64,000 bases of DNA from Nitrospirota bacterium (GCA_040757595.1 JBFLWP010000012.1:1-64000), one strand, 5' to 3'. Numbered from the stretch's first letter, positions 17,297 through 26,052 are shown. Translations and numbers: made by a program. The notes: generated by a model from the sequence alone, not told the origin.

Positions 17297-18106
17297 TCAA
17301 TCGTGGCCGGCGGTCCCACCGGCGATCATCCGCGCGAGCAGCCGGTCCACGAAACTGGCGGCGACGAGATTCACTCCCAGGACGGCCCGCCGCCGAACCG
17401 GTTGCGCGATAACCTCGGCGCGTGGCCGGCGGATCACCCCGACGATGCGGGCCGCGACCGTCCGGACGTCCTCCACCGGCCCGACCAACCCGCGATGCCG
17501 CTCCGTGCGGCGACACGCCGCGTCGAAAAAGTCCGTCCGCGTCGCGCCCGGAAGGACGAGGCTCACATCGATGCCCGTGCCCAGAAGTTCGGTCCGGAGC
17601 GACTCCGTGAGGCCGACCACCGCGAACTTCGCGGCGCAATAGGCCCCGACGTAAGGTGATCCGCGTCGCCCGGCGGTCGAGGCCACATTGATGATGTGGC
17701 CGGCGCCCTGCCCCCGCATGACCGGCAGCGCCGCCTTGATCCCGTGGAAGGTCCCCCTGAGGTTGACCGCCAGCATGGCTTCAAGGTCCTCGATCGTGGT
17801 CTGTTCCACGGTCGCGAACAGCCCGGCACCCGCGTTGTTGACCAGGACATCGAGCCGACCGAACCGCTCCACGCAGCCACGGACGGCCGAGTCGAGCGTC
17901 TCCGGGCTCCCCACGTCCCCCGCGAAGATTTCGGCCGAGCCACCCGCCCCCCGGATCGCGTCAGCCACCTCACGCAACCGGCCCTCGCGGCGCGCTACGA
18001 GACCCAGCTTGGCTTCTTCGGCGCCCAGAAGCAGGGCCGTCTCCCGGCCGATCCCGCTCGATGCTCCGGTGATCAAGACCACCAGTCCATTGACGGCGCG
18101 TGCCAC
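17297..18106 (-). CDS. Short-chain dehydrogenase/reductase (classical SDR)
   Basis: This 269-residue protein has the classical SDR motifs: GASSGIG near residue 15, NNAGAG near 95, the catalytic serine in VASTAGRRG, and YCAAK. It most resembles the broad group of NAD(P)-dependent keto-reductases. The start is GTG 18106 with AGGAAGCGAGGC ahead. A partly hydrophobic C-terminal extension (VLGVNLVAASFVDRLLARM) might touch the membrane. Its place between sugar-nucleotide genes suggests a role in sugar or lipid-carrier reduction, which is inference. Confidence 0.8.
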   Translation of the reverse strand: MARAVNGLVVLITGASSGIGRETALLLGAEEAKLGLVARREGRLREVADAIRGAGGSAEIFAGDVGSPETLDSAVRGCVERFGRLDVLVNNAGAGLFATVEQTTIEDLEAMLAVNLRGTFHGIKAALPVMRGQGAGHIINVASTAGRRGSPYVGAYCAAKFAVVGLTESLRTELLGTGIDVSLVLPGATRTDFFDAACRRTERHRGLVGPVEDVRTVAARIVGVIRRPRAEVIAQPVRRRAVLGVNLVAASFVDRLLARMIAGGTAGHD

Positions 18107-18126
18107 CGCCTCGCTTCCTGATTTTG

Positions 18127-18696
18127 CTAAAACGGCCAGGCAGCCAGCCTGGCTCTGGCCCACCGGACGAAGACCAGCGGGGCGAACCGCGGTCCCACTC
18201 CCAGGTAGGCGAGAGGGATCAGCATCAGCCGGCCAAGGACATACCACCAGCGCCGGTCGCGCAGCGGAGTCACGACCCAGGTGAATGACAGGGGCTCGCG
18301 ACGGAGCAGACCGCGGACCTGCGCCAACTGCAGACGGTTGGACACGCACACCAACGTCCCGACCCCATTGGCTCTGGCATCTGCAGCAACGTTGCACGCC
18401 TCCTGCACAGTATCCAGTGACAACCTAGCTGCGGAAAGCTCGCCGGAGCACGTAATCGCCTCCGGAGCAACACCCTTCAAAACAAGCTTCCGCTTGAGAA
18501 GCTGCTCGACCGATTCCGGATACCGCGCGGAATTGCTCCCGTAGAGCCAGATGGGCGCACGGGATTGCAGATACAGTGCGACCGCCCGTTCCACGCGTTC
18601 GTCCGCTTCCGCCGTGTCCGGGTAATGGCACAGCAACCAAATGACCGACGGCGTGATCCGCGGCGACGGCACATCGCGAGGGAATCCCATGCCCAT
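18127..18696 (-). CDS. YdcF-family (DUF218) protein
   Basis: This 189-residue protein resembles the YdcF/SanA/ElyC family, whose members are associated with envelope and lipid-carrier metabolism. It has an early aspartate/glutamate-rich strand-turn (HYPDTAEADERVERA), a GSNSARYPES segment and a central TVQEACN helix. A moderately hydrophobic helix lies near the C-terminus (LMLIPLAYLGVG). The start at ATG 18696 has GGAAAGGTGAAG ahead; a longer open frame overlaps the epimerase gene in antiphase and was rejected. Confidence 0.7.
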   Translation of the reverse strand: MGMGFPRDVPSPRITPSVIWLLCHYPDTAEADERVERAVALYLQSRAPIWLYGSNSARYPESVEQLLKRKLVLKGVAPEAITCSGELSAARLSLDTVQEACNVAADARANGVGTLVCVSNRLQLAQVRGLLRREPLSFTWVVTPLRDRRWWYVLGRLMLIPLAYLGVGPRFAPLVFVRWARARLAAWPF

Positions 18697-18733
18697 CTTC
18701 ACCTTTCCCTCGGCATTACACCGCGTCTGCGTT

Positions 18734-19756
18734 TCAGGTCCCATAGTACGCTTTGTACCAATCGACGAACCGCTGCACGCCCACCTCGATCGGGGTTGCG
18801 GGCTTAAAGCCCACGGCGGCCGCAATGTCCTCGACTTCGGCGCATGTGGCGGGCACGTCGCCTGGCTGAAGCGGGAGCAGGCGCTTTTCTGCCTTTCTCC
18901 CGAGAGCTTTCTCCAAAATCTCGATGAACCGAAGCAGGTCAACGGGTTGGTGATTGCCAATGTTGTAGAGCCGATAGGGCGCGGCGCTGCTGCCCGGGTC
19001 GGGGCGCTCCCCGGACCAAGCCGGATCGGGTTCGGCGGGCTTGTCGAGCACGCGCACGACCCCTTCGACGATGTCGTCGATATATGTAAAGTCTCGCTGC
19101 ATTTTCCCGTAATTAAACACCTCAATGGGTTCACCATTCAGTATGGCCCGAGTGAACCTGAACAGCGCCATATCGGGCCGACCCCAGGGTCCGTAGACCG
19201 TGAAGAACCGGAGCCCAGTAACCGGTAGCCTGTAGAGGTGGGCATAGGCATGGGCCATCAACTCGTTGGCCTTCTTGGTGGCGGCGTAGAGTGAGACGGG
19301 ATGATCCACGTTGTCGTGCACGGAAAAGGGCATCTTAGTGTTTCCGCCGTAGACGGAACTGGAGGAGGCGAAGACGAGGTGCCGGACGCCGACCTGTCGG
19401 CAGCCCTCCAACACGTTCAGGAAACCGACGATGTTGCAGTCAATGTATGCGTGGGGATTCACAAGCGAGTAGCGAACGCCTGCCTGGGCCGCCATGTGCA
19501 CTACTCGCTGGATAGGGTGCGTGGCGAAGAGCCGCTCCATTCCAGGCCGGTCCGTGAGATCGAGCTTAGTGAACTGAAACCCTGCGATCGAACTAAGTCG
19601 GGCTAGCCGCGCTTCCTTCAGCCGGACGTCATAGTAATCATTCATGTTGTCGAGCCCTAGGACTTGATCGCCGCGCTCGAGCAAGCGCCGTGCAACGTGG
19701 AAGCCGATGAAACCGGCTGCGCCTGTCACAAGGATGACGTGATTGGCCCGACCCAT
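18734..19756 (-). CDS. UDP-glucuronate 4-epimerase-like protein
   Basis: This 340-residue extended SDR has GAAGFIGFHVARRLLERG near the N-terminus, followed by LDNMNDYYD, the hallmark of UDP-glucuronate 4-epimerases (CapI/WbpP-like). It also has SSSSVYGGN and the catalytic SLYAATKK (YxxxK), then RFFTVYGPWGRPDMA. These enzymes interconvert UDP-glucuronate and UDP-galacturonate for capsule and O-antigen synthesis. ATG 19756 was chosen; the frame runs upstream into the antiterminator gene. It is the first enzyme gene after the antiterminator. Confidence 0.85.
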   Translation of the reverse strand: MGRANHVILVTGAAGFIGFHVARRLLERGDQVLGLDNMNDYYDVRLKEARLARLSSIAGFQFTKLDLTDRPGMERLFATHPIQRVVHMAAQAGVRYSLVNPHAYIDCNIVGFLNVLEGCRQVGVRHLVFASSSSVYGGNTKMPFSVHDNVDHPVSLYAATKKANELMAHAYAHLYRLPVTGLRFFTVYGPWGRPDMALFRFTRAILNGEPIEVFNYGKMQRDFTYIDDIVEGVVRVLDKPAEPDPAWSGERPDPGSSAAPYRLYNIGNHQPVDLLRFIEILEKALGRKAEKRLLPLQPGDVPATCAEVEDIAAAVGFKPATPIEVGVQRFVDWYKAYYGT

Positions 19757-19772
19757 GAGAGTCCAGACAAGG

Positions 19773-20279
19773 TCAAGCGGGAACGACATCCACCGCGTCG
19801 ATCTCAACAGCCGCGGCCTGTCTGATCAGATGGACTGAGATCACGAGACGACACCTCTTCTCCTTTCGGAGGAGAATCCCCCGCACTCCCTCCAAGGGGC
19901 CCCTGACGACCTGCACCGCCATCCCTTCTCGCAGATAAGGATGGGCATCATAGGGAAGCGTGCTCGCCATCAAGCTCATCAGTGCGTCGATTTCCTCGTT
20001 GGGAATCGGCTCAGGACGGTTGCCACTGCCAACGATGCTGACGACGCCGGGCGCCATCAAGACCCGGAGCCGATCCCGCCACGAAAACTGCGCAAAGCAA
20101 TAGCCGGAAAAGAGCGGCACCTCTATTCGTTTTTTCCGGTCTCTCCACTGGCTCAATCGTATCAACGTCGGGAGTAGTGGCCGGATACCTTGACCGGCGA
20201 GCCGATCTCGAACCTGCTTTTCGTGGCGGGACTTTGTCCGAAGTGCGTACCACCGCGTGACATCTTCGAATTCGGGCAC
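19773..20279 (-). CDS. NusG-like transcription antiterminator (UpxY/RfaH type)
   Basis: This 168-residue NusG paralogue has an N-terminal NGN domain (RWYALRTKSRHEKQV, then PLFSGYCFAQF) and a C-terminal KOW domain (VQVVRGPLEGVRGILLR). UpxY, LoaP and RfaH proteins of this type load onto RNA polymerase near the start of long polysaccharide operons and suppress termination in cis. It is the first gene of the 20-kb minus-strand locus, exactly where such regulators sit. The start is GTG 20279 with GGAG ahead. I did not find an obvious ops-like element in the leader. Confidence 0.85.
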   Translation of the reverse strand: MPEFEDVTRWYALRTKSRHEKQVRDRLAGQGIRPLLPTLIRLSQWRDRKKRIEVPLFSGYCFAQFSWRDRLRVLMAPGVVSIVGSGNRPEPIPNEEIDALMSLMASTLPYDAHPYLREGMAVQVVRGPLEGVRGILLRKEKRCRLVISVHLIRQAAAVEIDAVDVVPA

Positions 20280-21013
20280 AGCTCCGCCCTCTCACTCACA
20301 GTGATAAAATTAGAAAAAGACGAAAAAACGATGACTCAGCTAGATTGCCAAGCTCGGCGCCGCGACCGAATCTCTTTAACTCGAACCGGGCTGCTCTTGG
20401 TCAAATTTCCGCTCTTTGGGCTCAAGTGCTGGCAACGACGTCCTTTCCGTTGCCCGGGCACGGCAAGGTCATTTGGGAGAAAGAGCACCGTGCCCAGTCG
20501 TAAAGACTTCCTCGCATGATACGACCAGACTACGATAAGGTTCTCAGCGATCATACTGACGAGTCGTCCCTTGAAGGAGTTACGGAATCTACCGGCGATG
20601 CACGTTGCGGCAGGACAGGGGGAAGGTCACTTCACAAAGATGCTCCATCACCGGGCAGAAAATCGCAGAGTCCTTTGGAGCAGCGATGTAGTCGAACCTC
20701 GACATTTTCGCAAGACCATTTCAGTGAGCAAGGGTTCGGACTGGTCAGGATACGGCTGCGCCGTCCTGTCCCCCTGTCGCAATCCTTACAGGACACCGCC
20801 ACCGTCGTCCGAAAGCCCGTTTTTTCGCGCCAATATTTCTCATTTTTTTCAAGATAAGTCAAGACATTACGAGTGTCCACGTCCCGTGCATAATCCGCTA
20901 TTCCAGACCTGGTTATTATCTGCAGATTTCAGCCTTGGTTGGCCCGAGGAGAAAACCCCTACGCAGCTTTTCCATCTCCTCTTTATCAACCGTCCGGGAA
21001 GGCCTCGCTTTCG
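20280..21013 (-). other. Gene-free leader region of the polysaccharide locus
   Basis: This 734-bp stretch has no credible gene; its open frames match nothing I know. Near its distal end the minus strand reads TTGACT, an 18-bp spacer and AAATAT at about 20860-20830, a weak candidate promoter in the most AT-rich part. A near-palindrome, TTGCCCGGGCA, lies at about 20449-20459. A long untranslated leader fits antiterminator loading, but I see no classical ops/JUMPstart motif. Confidence 0.4.
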
Positions 21014-22654
21014 TCAAGAACGTTTAAAAGGGCTCGCCGGCTTCAGAAACGGCGGGTCTCCGTGATCCAACCGATGGAGCTGGAGCGGGGCCAGGGCCTC
21101 TGCCTTGGAGACCACTTCAGTCCCGCCGTCGCCGGTCGACCGGAAGACATCGAGGGCCCGGCTGTAATGGTAGCCGCAACCGTGAGGGCCCAGTTTCGAT
21201 TTCAACTCCTCCGGCCGCTCCCAGTGGGCGGTCAGGAGCGCCGTCCGCGCCGGATTGCGCTGGCTGAACATGAAGCTCAGATGGTCCGGGTACCAATCCG
21301 CTCCGCCGGTCGCATAGGAGACGAACAGGCGGGCCTGGGCTTTCGCCGCAAGCTCCGCCAGGTAGCCGTTCGTCAAATAGCCGTTCTCGCCCGGCTCCAA
21401 CCACTTTCCCGGATGGGAGAGGCAGGCATGGGCGGCATAGGTCCGGATCTCCAGCAGTTGCTGCTGGGAAGCGAAGACCGTTGCAATCGGCCCATGTCGG
21501 TAGACCAACTCGTCAATCACCCCTTCCTTCACGACCGACTTGCCGGAATTGGTCGGGCCGCTGTCCGCGTGGACCAGTGTGTTGCGGCCACGATCGGCGA
21601 TCAGGTAACAGTTGCGGGGCATCTCCAAGTCGCAGGGGTCCTCGCCGAAGAAGGGAACCGAAACGATGCCCCCGCCCTCGAACGGCCAGGTCTCCCCGTG
21701 CACCAGTTCGACGATTTGCGTGAACCCCAGCTCGCGCAGCAGCGACAGGTAGTCGTAGTAGAGGGCCCGACGGTTGCGGCGGCTCGGCACGATGACCGGG
21801 ATGTCCTTGGGCATGTGCAGCAACGTCCGGGGATCCACGTGGTCGTCATGGTCGTGGGTGAGAAAGATCGCCGCGGGCCTCGGCAGGAGCAGGCCCCAGA
21901 GCGAGGGGACCGAAGACTCCGCGAACCAGGGGAGCAGCCAGGGGTCGAAGAGAAAGAACTGGTCCCGCTGCCGGTACAGCAGGGCGGCGTGTCCCAGGTG
22001 CACCACGTCTTGATCGCCTGTCTCAGCGAGCCAGTGACCCCGCACGGTCGAGCGGGCCGACGAGGCCAGACAGTCGTGCCGGTTCAGCGTCTCGAGCAAG
22101 GCAGTCACGTGCCGTTCCACGTCGCGGCCAGAAGCGGTCGCGACGGTCCGAATCTCCGGTACCTTGTGGGTCCCGTCCAAAAAGCCCAGGAACTTGCCGA
22201 TCGCTGGCGCCATTGATGGTCGCTCGAACCGGATCGGGATCGCCTGTCGGGCCGCAGCGTTGAAGACGCGGAGCCCTGCAGAAGTGACGGTTGCGGACTT
22301 CGTCGGATCCTTCGGAAAATCCCAGTGAAAGGTTCCGTCCTCGGCCCGGCCGCAGCGGATGTGGGCCTTCAGGTGCGGACGCGAGGCGACCAGCTCGGCG
22401 TAAGCGTCTTCCAATCGAGAGCGGACGAGAGGATCATCCAGCGGAGCCCGTCGGGAAAACACGTCGCTGATGGCGGTCTCAACGGCGCTCAACAGAAGCT
22501 GGTGGGCTTCGTGTAGGCTGGCCACCACCGCAGGATCGACTCCTGCGACATAGGGAAAGGGGCCGGGCGGCTCCGCGCTCTCCAACTGGACCCAGGCCCA
22601 CGGGACCAGGCCAACGTAGTGATCGGAACGGAGAGTTTCCCAGATCGTGCTCAT
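21014..22654 (-). CDS. MBL-fold hydrolase with PqqD-like N-terminal segment
   Basis: The protein has 546 residues. Residues 215-480 form a metallo-beta-lactamase fold with the metal motif THDHDDH at 266-272 and later HADSGP and HLSF residues. Residues about 128-196 (FLDGTHKVPEI, followed by a helix ending in LETLNRHDCL) resemble the small winged-helix PqqD/peptide-recognition fold. The first 120 residues are unfamiliar. MBL-fold relatives include PqqB and UlaG-like hydrolases. The gene is co-transcribed with the VOC gene, 5 bp upstream. The substrate is unknown and the PqqD resemblance is a judgement from pattern. Confidence 0.7.
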   Translation of the reverse strand: MSTIWETLRSDHYVGLVPWAWVQLESAEPPGPFPYVAGVDPAVVASLHEAHQLLLSAVETAISDVFSRRAPLDDPLVRSRLEDAYAELVASRPHLKAHIRCGRAEDGTFHWDFPKDPTKSATVTSAGLRVFNAAARQAIPIRFERPSMAPAIGKFLGFLDGTHKVPEIRTVATASGRDVERHVTALLETLNRHDCLASSARSTVRGHWLAETGDQDVVHLGHAALLYRQRDQFFLFDPWLLPWFAESSVPSLWGLLLPRPAAIFLTHDHDDHVDPRTLLHMPKDIPVIVPSRRNRRALYYDYLSLLRELGFTQIVELVHGETWPFEGGGIVSVPFFGEDPCDLEMPRNCYLIADRGRNTLVHADSGPTNSGKSVVKEGVIDELVYRHGPIATVFASQQQLLEIRTYAAHACLSHPGKWLEPGENGYLTNGYLAELAAKAQARLFVSYATGGADWYPDHLSFMFSQRNPARTALLTAHWERPEELKSKLGPHGCGYHYSRALDVFRSTGDGGTEVVSKAEALAPLQLHRLDHGDPPFLKPASPFKRS

Positions 22655-22659
22655 GTGGT

Positions 22660-23103
22660 TCAGAACCGGGTGGTAGAGGCGGCCCGCCCTCCCTGATCCG
22701 ACGCTGGCTCCGGCCGGCTGATGGTAGGTTCGTAGAGGATCTGGACGGTGTTTCCGTCAGGATCGGCCACGTAGCACGAGTAGCTGCCGTCCCGGTGGCG
22801 CTTCGGACGGTGGACGACGGGGATTCCCTCCCGCTCGACCCGCGCGAACAGCCGATCCACCGTCTCCGGACTGTCCACCACGAACCCCAAGTGGTCCAGC
22901 GCCTGCCGGCTCGGCTCCCGGTCGCCGGCCCATTCGCCTGGCGGAACCTGGTGCAGGGCCAGGTTGTCCCGTCCCGTGCTGAGGTAGAGGTTCTCGGGAT
23001 CCGGCTGCCAAACCACCCGCATGCCGAAGAGCCCCTCGTAGAACGAGTGGGACTGCTGCAAGTCCCTCACGCGCAAGGCCACATGCCACAATCCGCGAAT
23101 CAT
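22660..23103 (-). CDS. VOC-family (glyoxalase/dioxygenase-fold) protein
   Basis: This 147-residue protein has two beta-alpha-beta-beta-beta modules of the vicinal oxygen chelate fold. Likely metal ligands are His7 (LWHVALRV), His71 or so (LDHLGFVV) and Glu in VQILYEP. Family members include glyoxalase I, ring-cleaving dioxygenases and antibiotic-binding proteins. It is the first gene of a two-gene unit with the MBL-fold protein and has a strong promoter ahead. Confidence 0.8.
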   Translation of the reverse strand: MIRGLWHVALRVRDLQQSHSFYEGLFGMRVVWQPDPENLYLSTGRDNLALHQVPPGEWAGDREPSRQALDHLGFVVDSPETVDRLFARVEREGIPVVHRPKRHRDGSYSCYVADPDGNTVQILYEPTISRPEPASDQGGRAASTTRF

Positions 23104-23162
23104 CGGCGCTTCCTCAAAGAAGCCCTCGCCCTTTGACCATTCGGCCGCAGCAGACTCCGGCT

Positions 23163-23191
23163 ATACTAGGGCCGCCCCTCGCCCCCGTCAA
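23163..23191 (-). promoter_or_regulatory. Sigma70-type promoter for the VOC-MBL operon
   Basis: On the minus strand TTGACG (23186-23191) and TAGTAT (23163-23168) are separated by exactly 17 bp. The expected transcription start lies about 50 bp ahead of the VOC start codon at 23103. Confidence 0.65.
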
Positions 23192-23208
23192 CCCCGAAAC
23201 TTGGCCAA

Positions 23209-23276
23209 GTGTCTGATCTGTCCAAGGGGTTGGACAGGCCACGAGTCCGGTCCATCCTGGGATTTGGGTCAGACAC
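23209..23276. promoter_or_regulatory. Nested palindrome in a divergent intergenic region
   Basis: Outer arms GTGTCTGA (23209-23216) and TCAGACAC (23269-23276) enclose an inner perfect hairpin, TGTCCAA-GGGG-TTGGACA. The element lies between the VOC promoter and the divergent FGE-like gene. An operator or structured element is possible; it cannot be a simple terminator because both genes point away from it. Confidence 0.45.
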
Positions 23277-23330
23277 TATGGTACTATCCGAATCTTCCCG
23301 GTCGTTCACAGAAAGATCGAGGCTGATACC

Positions 23331-24164
23331 ATGAACTGTTTGCACCGAACCGGCTCTTCCCTGCTCAGTCTGCTTCTGCTCGTCGCGGCTCCCCTCGCCG
23401 CCACGGCGGCATCCCTTCCCCAAGTCATCGCCGGACGCGACGGCGCCCCCATGGTGCTGGTTCCAGCCGGGCCGTTCCAAATGGGCGTCCCGGCAGGAGA
23501 TCGTGACGGCGGCCGCGACGAATACCCTCGCCACGAGGTCGTCCTGGACAACTTCTACATTGACAAGTTCGAGGTCACCAACGGCCGCTACCTGGAATTC
23601 GTGCGGGCCACCGGCCACCGGGCTCCACAGCACCCGAAGGATCCGAGCCGGAACCTCTGGCAGGGCAACCGGATGCCCGAGTCGGTCGCGGACCGGCCGG
23701 TCATCAACGTGGACTGGCACGACGCGGACGCCTACTGCCGGTGGGCCGGGAAACGGCTGCCGACGGAGGCCGAGTGGGAGAAGGCGGCGCGGGGATCGGA
23801 CGGCCGACGGTTCCCGTGGGGGAACGTGGAGCCGACCCACAAGCACCTCAACTACAACCAACGCTGGATCGGTGAGAAGACGCTGATGCCGGTCGGCAGC
23901 TACGAGGCGGGGAAAAGCCCTTACGGGGCCTACGACATGGCCGGGAACGTCTGGGAATGGGTTGCCGACTGGTACGATCCGCTCTACTACGAGAAGAGCC
24001 CGGCCAAGGATCCGAAAGGGCCGGAAACCGGCACCCACAAGGTGATCCGGAGCTCAGGCTGGCAGGTCGAGACCCCGATGGTCCGCATCTTCACCCGGGT
24101 CAAGAGCGATCCTCTGGACCGGAACGACTCCACCGGCTTCCGCTGCACGAAGGACGCTCCGTAA
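23331..24164 (+). CDS. Exported FGE/SUMF1-domain protein (copy 1)
   Basis: The protein has 277 residues, with a signal peptide of about 27 residues followed by a formylglycine-generating-enzyme (FGE-sulfatase) domain. Family landmarks are MVLVPAGPFQMG, NFYIDKFEVTNGRYLEF, RLPTEAEWEKAARG, PYGAYDMAGNVWEWVADWY and the closing STGFRCTKD. True FGE copper-site cysteines are not obvious, so this is probably one of the many non-catalytic or redirected SUMF1-like proteins common in environmental bacteria. It faces the carbamoyltransferase gene tail to tail with 37 bp between stops. Confidence 0.85.
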   Translation: MNCLHRTGSSLLSLLLLVAAPLAATAASLPQVIAGRDGAPMVLVPAGPFQMGVPAGDRDGGRDEYPRHEVVLDNFYIDKFEVTNGRYLEFVRATGHRAPQHPKDPSRNLWQGNRMPESVADRPVINVDWHDADAYCRWAGKRLPTEAEWEKAARGSDGRRFPWGNVEPTHKHLNYNQRWIGEKTLMPVGSYEAGKSPYGAYDMAGNVWEWVADWYDPLYYEKSPAKDPKGPETGTHKVIRSSGWQVETPMVRIFTRVKSDPLDRNDSTGFRCTKDAP

Positions 24165-24201
24165 GCGAGCGCCCGATACGGCGCGCAGTCCCGCCCCCGC
24201 C

Positions 24202-26052
24202 CTAATCCAGTTGAAACTCTTTTCGCCAATCCGCCTCTTCGGTCAACGGGGGCTGCGCGTCTTTCCTGAGGAGGCAATTCCCGAACACGAGGACATCCAT
24301 CTCGGTCCGCATGAAGCACCGGTAGGCGTCCTGCGGGCTGCACACGATCGGCTCCCCGCGCACGTTGAACGAAGTGTTGACGAGCACGCCGCAGCCGGTC
24401 TTCGCTTCGAACGCGCACAGGAGGGCGTGGAACCGCGGATTGGTCACGCGGGAGACCGTCTGAATCCTGGCCGAATAGTCCACGTGGGTGACGGCCGGGA
24501 TATCGGACCGCGGCCGGTTCAGCCGCTGGATGCCGAAGAGTCGCCGGTCCTCCTCTGAAAGCGGCAACCGGCGGGCCTCCCGGACCGGCGCGACCAGCAG
24601 CATGTACGGGGAGGGTTCCGCCAGGTCGAAATAGTCCGAGACCCGCTCCTCCAGGACCGCCGGCGCGAAGGGCCTGAACGACTCCCGGTATTTGATTTTC
24701 AGGTTCATCATGGACTGCATCTTGGGGGAACGGGCGTCCCCGAGGATGGACCGGTTGCCCAGCGCGCGGGGCCCGAACTCCATTCGCCCCTGGCACCAGC
24801 CCACGACCGCCTCGTTGGCCAGCAGATCGGCCACCGTCTCGAACAGCTCGGCATCGGCGAGTTTCTCGAATGGATAGCCATGCTTTCTCAGGAAGGCTTC
24901 GACCTCTTCGTCGGAAAAGGCGGGTCCCAGGTAGGAGCCGTCCATGCCGTCGGGCTGCTCCGGATCGAGCCGGCGCGTGCCGCCGGCATGGACGTGATAA
25001 GCGGCCAGCGCCGCCCCGATGGCGCCGCCCGCATCGCCCGCCGCCGGTTGGATCCAGAGCCGCTCGAAGACCCGCTCGCGGAGCACCAGCCCGTTGGCCA
25101 CGCAGTTCAGCGCCACGCCTCCGGCCATGCAGAGGCGCCTCATGCCCGTTTGCCGGCGCACGTGGCGCGCGATCCGCAGCACCGCCAGCTCGGTGACGTC
25201 CTGGATGGATCGGGCCAAGTCCATCTCTCGCTGGGTCAGGGCGGACTCCGGCTGTCGCGGCTCCCCTCCGAACAGCCGGTGGAACCGTTCGTTGGTCATG
25301 CGCAGGCCGGTGCAGTAGTCGAAGAAGTCCAGGTTTAGGCGGAACGAGCCGTCTTCTTTCAGGTCGATCAGATGAGTCAGAATCAGGTCCACATACTTCG
25401 GCTCCCCGTAGGGCGCCAGCCCCATGACCTTGTATTCGCCGGAATTGACTTTGAAGCCGGTGTAATAGGTGAAGGCGGAATAGAGGAGCCCGAGCGAATG
25501 GGGAAACGTGATGTCCGCCTGGAGGGTCAGGGAGGCCTGTCTTCCGACCCCGAAGCTCGTCGTCGCCCACTCCCCCACCCCGTCCATCGTCAGCACCGCG
25601 GCTTCCTCGAAAGGCGAGGGGTAGAAGGCGGAGGCGGCATGGGAGAAGTGATGCTCCGGGAATAGGAACGGCTTCTCCCAGGCTTCGCACCCGAGCTCGA
25701 CGGCGACCGCCTCCAGTTCCTGCCGGAGCAGCTTCTCCAGAAAGAGCTTCTCCTTGAGCCAGACCGGCATGGCGGCCACGAACGACCGCCACCCTCTGGG
25801 AGCAAAGGAGAGGTAGGTCTCCAGGAGCCGTTCGAACTTCAGCAGCGGCTTGTCGTAGAAGGCCACCCGGTCCAGGTCCGCCAGCGTGATCCCCGCCTCA
25901 CGCAGACAGTAGGCCACAGCGTGGTGCGGGAACCGCGCATCGTGCTTCCTGCGCGTGAACCGCTCTTCCTGCGCCGCCGCGACGATCCGCCCGTCCGCCA
26001 CGAGCGCAGCGGCTGCGTCATGGTAGTAGGCGGAAACCCCCAGGACTCGCAC
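24202..26052 (-). CDS. Carbamoyltransferase (NodU/CmcH/SxtI family)
   Basis: This 616-residue enzyme starts VLGVSAYYHDAAAALV, the N-terminal ASKHA-like signature of the carbamoyltransferase family. It has EHHFSHAASAFYPSPF and LTMDGVGEW, then CMAGGVALNCVANG and the C-terminal YrdC-like part ending near GVLVNTSFNVRGEPIV. The family carbamoylates hydroxyl groups using carbamoyl phosphate and ATP, as in nodulation factors, cephamycin and saxitoxin. A 50-residue DUF5989 gene and an SxtJ-like gene lie directly upstream in the same orientation. The acceptor is unknown. Confidence 0.9.
   Translation of the reverse strand: MRVLGVSAYYHDAAAALVADGRIVAAAQEERFTRRKHDARFPHHAVAYCLREAGITLADLDRVAFYDKPLLKFERLLETYLSFAPRGWRSFVAAMPVWLKEKLFLEKLLRQELEAVAVELGCEAWEKPFLFPEHHFSHAASAFYPSPFEEAAVLTMDGVGEWATTSFGVGRQASLTLQADITFPHSLGLLYSAFTYYTGFKVNSGEYKVMGLAPYGEPKYVDLILTHLIDLKEDGSFRLNLDFFDYCTGLRMTNERFHRLFGGEPRQPESALTQREMDLARSIQDVTELAVLRIARHVRRQTGMRRLCMAGGVALNCVANGLVLRERVFERLWIQPAAGDAGGAIGAALAAYHVHAGGTRRLDPEQPDGMDGSYLGPAFSDEEVEAFLRKHGYPFEKLADAELFETVADLLANEAVVGWCQGRMEFGPRALGNRSILGDARSPKMQSMMNLKIKYRESFRPFAPAVLEERVSDYFDLAEPSPYMLLVAPVREARRLPLSEEDRRLFGIQRLNRPRSDIPAVTHVDYSARIQTVSRVTNPRFHALLCAFEAKTGCGVLVNTSFNVRGEPIVCSPQDAYRCFMRTEMDVLVFGNCLLRKDAQPPLTEEADWRKEFQLD

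Noticed and set aside
18697-19137. N-terminal extension of the YdcF-like frame
   Set aside because: It is antiphase sequence of the UDP-glucuronate epimerase gene; a good SD and the family start are at 18696.
20280-20870. ops/JUMPstart element for the antiterminator
   Set aside because: I scanned for a GGCGGTAGC-like core on the minus strand and found no match I could defend.
20632-20880. Possible small minus-strand gene in the operon leader (82 codons)
   Set aside because: It shows no recognisable motif, no clear ribosome-binding site and cysteine/arginine-rich random-looking composition; treated as leader.
23987-25792. 601-codon minus-strand frame overlapping the carbamoyltransferase
   Set aside because: It is an out-of-phase reading of the carbamoyltransferase gene with Arg/Gly/Pro-rich composition.
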